From Candidatus Rokuibacteriota bacterium (lineage in GTDB: Bacteria; Methylomirabilota; Methylomirabilia; Rokubacteriales; CSP1-6): a stretch of DNA of 11,221 nt. Shown here piece by piece: positions 1 through 5,414 of this stretch (the stretch's first letter is position 1; every line of letters starts with the position of its first letter). The stretch is from contig JACOVB010000162.1 of NCBI GenBank assembly GCA_016177555.1, positions 1-11,221 of the forward strand, given 5' to 3'. The translations under genes and the position numbers were made by a program. Below the pieces are notes generated by a model that saw nothing but the letters and a program-made list of their open reading frames with translations, did no database searches and was not told where the DNA came from.

Positions 1-371
1 TGCACGTCCGACAGCTCGGAGGCCAGATTCCCGATGGGGCAGCCGCCGATGCAGCTGCGCTGCCGCTGGTTGTCGAGCACACTGTCCAGGAACTCCTGGA
101 TCTGCACGACAGGGTCGGCCACGGAATCGGCGAAGGCGGGCTCGAGCGTCCTCTCGACGAAGGTCTGGAGCATCCGCTCGAGGATCGCGTAGCCGAGATC
201 CTCCTTGCTCTTGAAGTAGTAGTAGAAGTTCCCCTTGCCGACACCGCTCTCCTTGAGGACGTCGTCGAGGGATGTTGCGTGGTACCCACGCAGGTGGATC
301 AGTTTGCCGGCAACGTCCAGGATCTGATCCCGGGTCGCCGCGCCCTTGGCGCTCCTGACCTCTACCGCCAT
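1..371 (-). CDS. TetR/AcrR-family transcriptional repressor, 3' end cut by window edge
   Basis: The visible 123 residues begin with a TetR-type DNA-binding domain: a helix at about 14-30, the helix-turn-helix at about 34-53 (TSLDDVLKESGVGKGNFYYY) and the family signature YYYFKSKEDL. The ligand-binding half starts after about residue 65 and contains CIGGCPIGNLASELSD (107-122), a motif typical of the LmrA/YxaF-like C-terminal domain. The product is probably a dimeric ligand-responsive repressor; the ligand cannot be read from the sequence. The ATG at 371 is chosen because GGGGAGAG (378-385) lies 6 bases upstream. An out-of-frame ATG at 376 gives only four codons. The C-terminus is beyond position 1. 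A promoter and palindromic operator directly upstream suggest autoregulation. It reads in the same direction as the rnf operon but is separated from it by the hemerythrin gene and a plus-strand gene relic, so a link to rnf is not shown. Confidence 0.93.
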   Translation of the reverse strand, partial: MAVEVRSAKGAATRDQILDVAGKLIHLRGYHATSLDDVLKESGVGKGNFYYYFKSKEDLGYAILERMLQTFVERTLEPAFADSVADPVVQIQEFLDSVLDNQRQRSCIGGCPIGNLASELSDV

Positions 372-405
372 GACATGCTCTCCCCGCCTTCTATTGCCAT
401 GCTTC

Positions 406-425
406 TGTACCAACCGGTCGGTACA
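406..425. promoter_or_regulatory. Palindromic operator, probable TetR-family autorepression site
   Basis: The 20-bp sequence TGTACCAACCGGTCGGTACA is an inverted repeat with a single mismatched pair (7th base from each end). It abuts the -10 box of the repressor gene's promoter and covers the predicted start of transcription, so a bound dimer would block initiation. Size, symmetry and the ACCGGT core fit TetR-family operators. Binding by the adjacent repressor is inferred from position. Confidence 0.72.
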
Positions 426-454
426 AACATACATGAGGAGCCTGATCCTGGCAA
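426..454 (-). promoter_or_regulatory. Predicted sigma70-type promoter of the tetR-family gene
   Basis: Read on the minus strand, a -35 box TTGCCA (454-449) and a -10 box TATGTT (431-426) are separated by exactly 17 bases. Transcription would start near 419-420, inside the palindrome at 406-425, leaving a leader of about 50 bases before the ATG at 371. The box sequences and spacing are seen directly; promoter activity is inferred. This stretch is visibly less GC-rich than the genes around it. Confidence 0.62.
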
Positions 455-488
455 GGCAAAGTTTCTATCCTTTTGTTTTCCCTCAGTT

Positions 489-725
489 TCCGCCAAGCCG
501 TGGCAGCGCTTCCTCGGGTTCAACTGCGCCGGCGCCGCCCTGTGGGCGGTAGCCACCGGCCTGGCGGGATATGGCCTGGGGCGCCAGGTCACCTGGGTAC
601 GGATGGTCACCGACAGCGTCGGGCTCGCGGTCACCGCGGCCTCGGCGCTCTTCGGGCTGCTCCTGCTGGTCCAGTACCTCGCGGCTCGCCGCCTCGATCG
701 CGGGGCGCTCCGGGCCGGCGAGTAA
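489..725 (+). pseudogene. C-terminal remnant of a DedA-family membrane protein
   Basis: The last about 75 residues of this plus-strand frame read like the end of a DedA/SNARE-associated family protein: WQRFLGFNCAGAALWAVATG (from about 501), then GYGLG and a final hydrophobic helix followed by AARRLDRG and a TAA stop at 723-725. DedA proteins are usually about 200 residues, with an N-terminal half holding re-entrant loops; here everything before WQRF is missing. Upstream codons in frame, back to an ATG at 399, show no DedA-like sequence and cross the tetR operator and promoter. No Shine-Dalgarno site or start suits the fragment. I therefore read it as a relic left after deletion or rearrangement. 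It ends 14 bases from the end of the convergent hemerythrin gene. A short expressed two-helix protein is possible but less likely. The family call rests on motif recognition only. Confidence 0.55.
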
Positions 726-739
726 GCCTCAGCGGACAG

Positions 740-1180
740 TCAGTCGCCGCCGCCGACGTCCACGTACAGCGCGTCGATGAGGAGCTCGTTCTCCCGGGCC
801 TCGTGCTCCTGAGTCCGCCGCGCGAATTCTCTCGCCTGCCTGAGGACCTCCGCGACGGGGCCGGCCAGGCAGGCCCGCGCCCCCTCGGCCAGCCTGTCCA
901 TTTCGGCCAGAAGCACTTCATGCTCCCTCTCGAGCCGCCGGACGGCGCCGAGATGCCGTGAGGCCTGAGTGCGGACGACGTCGAAGAAGCCGCCCTGAGC
1001 CTCCTCGTCCGTGAAGTGGGGCACCATGAGCAACCGGAGCTCCTGCAGCCGTCGCAGCAGATCCACGAGGCTCTGCGCGTGGCCGAGCCGCTCGGTCAGC
1101 TCCCGGATCTTCCGATGCTCCTCGATGGCCTGGGCATTCGCGTTGGAGATAGACTCCCCACCGCCCGGTTCGGTCATCAT
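740..1180 (-). CDS. Hemerythrin-like HHE-domain protein
   Basis: This 146-residue soluble, helix-rich protein carries the spaced His/Glu ligands of hemerythrin-type di-iron proteins: EEHRKI (H22), HFTDEE (H55, E59), REHEVL (H87) and EHEARENELL (H126, E130), with H76 as another candidate. Four such helices form a bundle holding a non-haem di-iron centre that binds O2 or senses O2, NO or redox state. The length fits a single HHE domain, with no fused signalling domain. The start at the first of two consecutive ATGs is supported by GAGGAGG (1188-1194), 7 bases upstream. It lies 79 bases downstream of apbE on the same strand with no clear terminator hairpin between, so read-through from the rnf operon is possible. 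Protecting the oxygen-sensitive Fe-S enzymes encoded upstream is a reasonable inference, not something the sequence proves. Confidence 0.87.
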   Translation of the reverse strand: MMTEPGGGESISNANAQAIEEHRKIRELTERLGHAQSLVDLLRRLQELRLLMVPHFTDEEAQGGFFDVVRTQASRHLGAVRRLEREHEVLLAEMDRLAEGARACLAGPVAEVLRQAREFARRTQEHEARENELLIDALYVDVGGGD

Positions 1181-1259
1181 GTCGGCGCCTCCTCTGTGAC
1201 TTCCTCAGCAGTAGCTGGTGGGCGGCGGCGTTCGCGGGAGGAACGTAGGCCGACCCATC

Positions 1260-2270
1260 TCACACCTCCCCGGCGATCACGCTGACAATGCGCGCGCCGG
1301 GCGCGCGGGTCCGCAGCAGCCGCTCCGCGCGCTCCGGCGCCATCCCGTAGACGGCCGTCGCCGCCGCGTCGGCGGCAAGACAGGTGCTCGCGGCCACCGT
1401 GACGCTGTGGACCGCCGTGCGCCTGGGGGCGGCCGTCGTCGGGTCGAGGAGGTGATGGTACCGGCGGCCCCCGTGACTGAAGTACTGCAGGTAGTCGCCG
1501 GACGTCGCCACCGCCCCGTCGCTGACGGCAACCTCGCCGGCCAGCCGGCTCGGGTGTTGCGGCGACCGGACTCCGACCCGCCAGGGCCCGCCGGCCTCGG
1601 ACTCGCCGAGGGCGTAGAGGTCGCCGCCGACATTCACGATGGCCTGCGTGATACCCCGGCGCCGCAGCGCCTGGACCGCGGCATCGACCCCGTAGCCCTT
1701 CGCGATGCCGCCGAGATCCACCTCCACACCCGGGTCCCTGAACCGGACGACGGGGCTGCCGCGCCACGTGTCGAGGTCCAACCCCCGGTAGAGGCCCCGC
1801 CCGGCCAAGCGCCGTACCGCATCCCCCGGCGGTGGGGTGCGGCGGTGGCCCACGTCCCAGAGACGGATCGCCTCCCCGAGGCACGGATCGAAGGCACCGT
1901 TACTCGCCTCGGCCCACGCCAGGGCCTCCCGGAGCACCGTCGCGGTCTCCACACTCACGGCGATTGGCCACGTGGCCGCAAGGCGGTTGGCGCGGCCGAT
2001 ATCGGAGGTTGCCGAGAAGCGCGTCATGAGCCGCTCGACAGCCTGGAGCTCCTCGATCGCGGCGTCGATGGCGGCATGCGCCTGGAGCGGGTCCCGATGG
2101 ACCAAAGCGAACTCGGCGATCGTGCCCATCACGGGGACGGCTCGGCGCACGAGCGTTTGCCGGCGGCGGGCGGCAATGGGGATGCTGGCCACCACGAAGG
2201 CGCCCACCCCCAGCGCCAGGACGCCCCGCCGCGTGAGCGTGAGGGACGGGCCTCGATCAGCGTTGCGCAT
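1260..2270 (-). CDS. apbE: FAD:protein FMN transferase (ApbE), flavinylates Rnf subunits
   Basis: ApbE transfers FMN from FAD to a threonine of target proteins, classically the NqrB/NqrC and RnfD/RnfG subunits, outside the cytoplasmic membrane with Mg2+. The 336-residue product shows the family motifs: PVMGTIAEF (46-54), GAFDPCLGEAI (126-136), DLGGIAKGYGVD (185-196), NVGGDLYALG (213-222), ATSGDY (255-260), HLLDPTTA (273-280) and LAADAAATAVYGM (298-310), with D301 a likely metal ligand. An N-terminal TRRGVLALGVGAFVVASIP segment looks like a Tat signal or membrane anchor; no lipobox cysteine is seen. I prefer the ATG at 2270 over one at 2315 because GGAGT (2277-2281) lies 6 bases before it and the signal sequence then sits close to the N-terminus. 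The start overlaps the preceding small gene by 14 bases. Its presence directly after rnfA fits a self-contained Rnf assembly cassette. Confidence 0.94.
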   Translation of the reverse strand: MRNADRGPSLTLTRRGVLALGVGAFVVASIPIAARRRQTLVRRAVPVMGTIAEFALVHRDPLQAHAAIDAAIEELQAVERLMTRFSATSDIGRANRLAATWPIAVSVETATVLREALAWAEASNGAFDPCLGEAIRLWDVGHRRTPPPGDAVRRLAGRGLYRGLDLDTWRGSPVVRFRDPGVEVDLGGIAKGYGVDAAVQALRRRGITQAIVNVGGDLYALGESEAGGPWRVGVRSPQHPSRLAGEVAVSDGAVATSGDYLQYFSHGGRRYHHLLDPTTAAPRRTAVHSVTVAASTCLAADAAATAVYGMAPERAERLLRTRAPGARIVSVIAGEV

Positions 2271-2430
2271 GCTCTGACTCCATTTCTCCGCCCGGTTTCG
2301 CGTCGCAGCCGCCACAGCCCCCCGCCGCCGTGCACGAGCCGCCGCCGCATGAGAGGCGGCGTCCGCGACTGAGCAGCCCGAACAGCGCGACGATCGCTGC
2401 CACGCCGAGAATGGCCAGAACCGTCGTCAT
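2257..2430 (-). CDS. Small Cys-rich single-helix membrane protein, NqrM-like
   Basis: This 57-residue protein has one transmembrane helix (about residues 2-20), a basic SRGRR turn, then four cysteines in SCGGGSCTAAGGCGGCD (C28, C33, C39, C42) and a short charged tail. Helix plus CGG-type cysteines resembles NqrM (DUF539), needed for iron-centre maturation of Na+-NQR and usually encoded beside apbE; the FeoB-associated Cys-rich membrane family is the main alternative. Its ATG overlaps the rnfA stop in ATGA and its end overlaps apbE by 14 bases, so it is tightly coupled to both. A role in inserting the iron centre shared by RnfA and RnfE is inferred by analogy with NqrD/NqrE. It occupies the position where rnfB follows rnfA in the C-D-G-E-A-B gene order, but it is far too short to be RnfB and has no ferredoxin domain. 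Confidence 0.7.
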   Translation of the reverse strand: MTTVLAILGVAAIVALFGLLSRGRRLSCGGGSCTAAGGCGGCDAKPGGEMESEHAQR

Positions 2431-3005
2431 GACGCGCTCAACAACCCCGCGAAGCCCATGAAGGCCAGCGACAGGCTGCCGGCGATGAGGAGCACGAGCG
2501 CCGTGCCCTTGGCGACCTCTGGCACGTCGGCCAGCTCGACGCTCTCGCGGATGGACGCCATCAGCACGAGCGCGAGCGTGAGGCCCAGCCCCGCCCCGAT
2601 CGCGAAGACGAGCCCCTGGAGGAAGCCGTACCCGCGGTTGGTCTGGAAGATCGCCAGCCCGAGGATGGCGCAGTTGGTCGTGATCAGCGGGAGGAAGATC
2701 CCGAGGGCGCGGAACAGCGCCGGGCTCAGCTTCTTGATGACCATCTCCACGATCTGCACGAGCGACGCGATGACGATGATGAACGAGATGAGCCGCAGGT
2801 ACGGCGCGTAGGACAGGACGAACGTGTTCAGGAACCACACGGACACCGCCGTGATGGTAAGCACGAACGTGTTCGCCGCCCCCATGCGCAGGGCGGTCTC
2901 CACGCGCGCCGACACACCGAGAAACGGGCAGAGACCGAGGAAGAGCATGAGGGTGAAGTTGTTCACCACCATCGCCGAGAAGAGGATCCAGACGAGGTCA
3001 CCCAT
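2427..3005 (-). CDS. rnfA: Rnf electron transport complex subunit RnfA
   Basis: RnfA is a six-helix integral membrane subunit paired as an inverted partner with RnfE. Each contributes cysteines to an intramembrane iron-sulfur centre that passes electrons across the membrane. The 192-residue product has the expected length and the conserved blocks VVNNFTLMLFLGLCPFLGVS (C26) and PLITTNCAILGLA (C112), plus ASIRESVE near 150-157. At least six hydrophobic segments are visible. The ATG at 3005 shares one base with the rnfE stop (TGATG), and a GGAGAGGG site (3013-3020) lies 7 bases upstream. RnfA and RnfE are told apart by gene position and by RnfA's VNNFTLMLFLGLCPF N-terminus; NqrE is the homologous alternative, excluded because rnfC rather than nqrA or nqrF is present. 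Confidence 0.95.
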   Translation of the reverse strand: MGDLVWILFSAMVVNNFTLMLFLGLCPFLGVSARVETALRMGAANTFVLTITAVSVWFLNTFVLSYAPYLRLISFIIVIASLVQIVEMVIKKLSPALFRALGIFLPLITTNCAILGLAIFQTNRGYGFLQGLVFAIGAGLGLTLALVLMASIRESVELADVPEVAKGTALVLLIAGSLSLAFMGFAGLLSAS

Positions 3006-3730
3006 CAGGCGGCCCTCTCCGCGATGGCGCCGTTGCGCCGCTCGGACTCGCGCGCCTTGAGCGCCTTCCGCCGCTTGAGCGCGCCCACCACCAGCAGGAC
3101 GAAGGCGAGGGTGAAGAACCCGCCGGGCGGGAGCACCATGACCACCCATGGCTCGAAGGCGGGCCCGAACAGGCTCACCTCGAGGAACGTTCCGCTGCCC
3201 AGCACCTCGCGCACGGAGCCCATGATGACCATCGCGATCATGAAGCCGATCCCCATTCCCACGGCGTCGAGCAGGGCGCGGCCGACGGAGTTCCTGCCCG
3301 CGAAGGCCTCCTGGCGGCCCAGGATGATGCAGTTCACGACGATCAGCGCCACGAAGGGGCCGAGCGCCTTGTGGATGTCGGGGACCAGCGCCTGAAGCGT
3401 CATCTCGGCAATCGTCACGAACGTGGCGATGATCAGGATGTAGGTGGAGATCCGGACCTCGCTCGGTACCCACCGCTTGAACGTCGAGACGAGCAGGCTC
3501 GAGCCGACGAGGACGAAGAAGGTGGCGATCCCCATGACCACGCTGTTCGCCACCGAGTTGGTCACCGCCAGCGTCGGGCAGAGGCCCAGGAGCTGGACGA
3601 GCACCGGGTTCTCGCGCCAGAAGCCCTTGATGAGGTCCTCCCGCGGGGGCACGGCGCGCCGCGGTCCCGCGCCCGCGCTGGCGCCGGGGGCGCCGCAGTG
3701 CGGGTCCGCGGGCGCGATCTCCTGGCTCAT
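3005..3730 (-). CDS. rnfE: Rnf electron transport complex subunit RnfE
   Basis: RnfE is the integral-membrane partner of RnfA, homologous to NqrD. The core shows FWRENPVLVQLLGLCPTLAV (C51), ALIVVNCIILGR (C134) and MGSVREVLGSG (170-180). C51 and C134 are the cysteines expected to coordinate the intramembrane iron-sulfur centre with RnfA. About six hydrophobic helices are visible, followed by a basic, charged C-terminal tail rich in Lys, Arg and Glu. The 241-residue length is somewhat above the usual 200-230 because of a polar N-terminal extension of about 32 residues rich in Pro, Gly and Ala that includes HC at 11-12. The ATG at 3730 is supported by AGGAGAG (3737-3743), 6 bases upstream, and by an ATGA overlap with the rnfG stop. 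Confidence 0.94.
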   Translation of the reverse strand: MSQEIAPADPHCGAPGASAGAGPRRAVPPREDLIKGFWRENPVLVQLLGLCPTLAVTNSVANSVVMGIATFFVLVGSSLLVSTFKRWVPSEVRISTYILIIATFVTIAEMTLQALVPDIHKALGPFVALIVVNCIILGRQEAFAGRNSVGRALLDAVGMGIGFMIAMVIMGSVREVLGSGTFLEVSLFGPAFEPWVVMVLPPGGFFTLAFVLLVVGALKRRKALKARESERRNGAIAERAA

Positions 3731-4410
3731 CCCTTGCTCTCCTGGGGGTAGGCGTCCACGAGCGGCCCGAGCCGCTGGAGCGCGTTGTTGATGATCCGGA
3801 TGACGGTCCGGGACGAGATGGTCGCGCCCGTGATCATGGCGACCTCGCGAGGGCTCGACCGCTTGCCTTTCTTGACGCCGATGAGCGGGGCCTGGGCGCC
3901 GTCGAACTGGGAGACGAAGGCGTGGTCCTTCTCGATCTTGTCGCCGAGACCGGGGGTCTCCTTGCTCTCGAGCACTTTCATCCCCAGGAGCTGCCTCGTG
4001 CTGGGGTCGTAGCCGAAAATGAGCTGGATCACGTCCTGAAATCCGGGCTCGCCGGCGACGATTGCGAAGCCGACGCGCCGGTTGTCCGATCCGTAACCCA
4101 GGTAGACGTGCTCGATCTTCCTGGGGTCGGCGCCTTCTGGGGCCTTGCTGGCGAGCGCGCCCTGCACCACGTACAGGGTGTCGTAGCGTGCCGGAGCCTT
4201 GAGAACCTCCTTCACCGCCGCTTCCAGCTCCCGCGCCTTGTTGGCCTCGATCGTCGGCAGCGTCAGGCCGAACGCGACCACGAGGAGCACTCCCGCCACG
4301 GCCCCTCCTACGCCGAGGGTGCCCAGCAGCCGCGAGGTCTTCACCTCGACCGGCGCCGGGGGCGCTGCCGGCACCGCCACGCCCCCGCTCTGGCTCTCGG
4401 CGTCCGTCAC
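3727..4410 (-). CDS. rnfG: Rnf electron transport complex subunit RnfG (FMN-binding)
   Basis: RnfG is a membrane-anchored subunit whose extracytoplasmic domain carries covalent FMN on a threonine, loaded by ApbE. The 227-residue product starts with a polar segment (1-25), one transmembrane helix (about 29-50), then the FMN-binding domain with LGYGSDNRRVGFAIVAGEPG (104-123), ESKETPGLGDKI (148-159) and the flavinylation motif ITGATISS (193-200), where T197 is the expected attachment site. The ETPGLG block is highly typical of NqrC/RnfG proteins. The start is GTG at 4410, overlapping the rnfD stop in GTGA; no Shine-Dalgarno site is visible, so translation probably depends on coupling to rnfD. 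The aspartate usually found six residues before the flavinylated threonine is alanine here (A191). Confidence 0.94.
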   Translation of the reverse strand: MTDAESQSGGVAVPAAPPAPVEVKTSRLLGTLGVGGAVAGVLLVVAFGLTLPTIEANKARELEAAVKEVLKAPARYDTLYVVQGALASKAPEGADPRKIEHVYLGYGSDNRRVGFAIVAGEPGFQDVIQLIFGYDPSTRQLLGMKVLESKETPGLGDKIEKDHAFVSQFDGAQAPLIGVKKGKRSSPREVAMITGATISSRTVIRIINNALQRLGPLVDAYPQESKG

Positions 4411-5414
4411 GAGCGCACCGTCAGCCCAGCTGAGCCGAACACCCGGGGCTGCGTCCAGCGGTTCAGGAAGGGAACGAAGGCGTTCATGATGAGGATGGCG
4501 TACATCACGCCCTCGGCGAGCCCGCCCCAGATCCGGATGACGACGACGAGCAGGCCGATGCCGGCCCCGAAGAGCCAGCAGCCGGGATTCGTCACCGGCG
4601 AGGTGACGAGATCGGTGGCCATGTACATCGCGCCCAGCATGAGGCCCCCGGAGAAGAGCATGAAGGCCGCGCCCGGGTAGCGCGCCGGATCGAGCGCATG
4701 CAGGCCGGTGGCGACAATGGCGACAACGGCGAAGATGCTCGCCGGGATCCGCCAGTTGAGGTAGTTGCGCAGTGCCAGGTAGCCACCGCAGAGGAGGATC
4801 AGGAGCCCCGACGTCTCGCCGAGCGAGCCCGAGGTGGTGCCGAGGACGAGATCGAGGAGCGGCGTGGCCTGGTGGTCGAACTTCATCCGGCCCAGCGGCG
4901 TGGCGCCGGTCACTGTCTCCAGCGCCCGCGGGCTCGCGAATGGCAGCGCGAAGATGTCCCCGCGCAGACTCCACCAGCCGCCCGCGGCTGGCACGGGCCA
5001 CGTCGTCAGCGCCACCGGGAACGCGGCCTGGAGAAAGGCGCGCCCCAGCAAGGCGGGGTTGAACACGTTCTGGCCGAGCCCGCCGAAGACGAGCTTGCCG
5101 ATGGCGATGCCGAACACCCCGCCGGTGAAGGCCATCCACAGCGGCAGCCCGGGCGGCAGCGTGAGCCCCAGCAGGATCCCGGTGATCACCGCCGAGCCGT
5201 CACGGAGGGTGCCCCGGCGGTCGAAGGCGCGCTCGATCACCACCGCGCCGGCGGTGGCGGCCGCCACCACGAGCGGAGCGCTCGGGCCGAAGAAGTACGT
5301 GGCAACGGCCACGATCGGCGCCAGGCTCACCACGACGGTCCACATGATCTTCGGCGTGCTGTCCCCCGCGGCGAGGTGGGGGGAGGCGGTGATGAGAAGA
5401 GACGGGTGGCTCAT
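4407..5414 (-). CDS. rnfD: Rnf electron transport complex subunit RnfD (FMN-binding)
   Basis: RnfD is a polytopic membrane subunit, homologous to NqrB, that holds covalent FMN and takes part in ion translocation. The 335-residue product has the typical N-terminus (LLITASPHLAAGDSTPKIMW), the blocks GIAIGKLVFGGLGQNVFNPA (102-121), a flavinylation motif TGATPLG (169-175; T172 is the expected FMN site), GGLMLGAMYMATDLVTSPVT (257-276) and GGLAEGVMYAILIMNAF (297-313). About nine hydrophobic helices can be seen. The length is normal for the family. The ATG at 5414 overlaps the rnfC stop in ATGA and lacks a convincing ribosome binding site, consistent with translational coupling. The usual serine of SGAT is threonine here, a conservative change. 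Confidence 0.95.
   Translation of the reverse strand: MSHPSLLITASPHLAAGDSTPKIMWTVVVSLAPIVAVATYFFGPSAPLVVAAATAGAVVIERAFDRRGTLRDGSAVITGILLGLTLPPGLPLWMAFTGGVFGIAIGKLVFGGLGQNVFNPALLGRAFLQAAFPVALTTWPVPAAGGWWSLRGDIFALPFASPRALETVTGATPLGRMKFDHQATPLLDLVLGTTSGSLGETSGLLILLCGGYLALRNYLNWRIPASIFAVVAIVATGLHALDPARYPGAAFMLFSGGLMLGAMYMATDLVTSPVTNPGCWLFGAGIGLLVVVIRIWGGLAEGVMYAILIMNAFVPFLNRWTQPRVFGSAGLTVRS

Noticed and set aside
1181..1259. Possible terminator in the gap between apbE and the hemerythrin gene
   Set aside because: The gap has GC-rich runs but I could not find a convincing stem-loop followed by a T tract on the minus strand.
2271..2315. Upstream ATG at 2315 extending ApbE by 15 residues
   Set aside because: The extra residues would precede the Tat-like signal and deepen the overlap with the small Cys-rich gene; the ATG at 2270 has a properly placed GGAGT site.
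1218..2372. A 384-codon plus-strand open frame opposite apbE
   Set aside because: Its translation is Arg/Pro/Gly-rich without motifs, as expected for antisense frames in GC-rich coding DNA, while the minus strand encodes an unmistakable ApbE.
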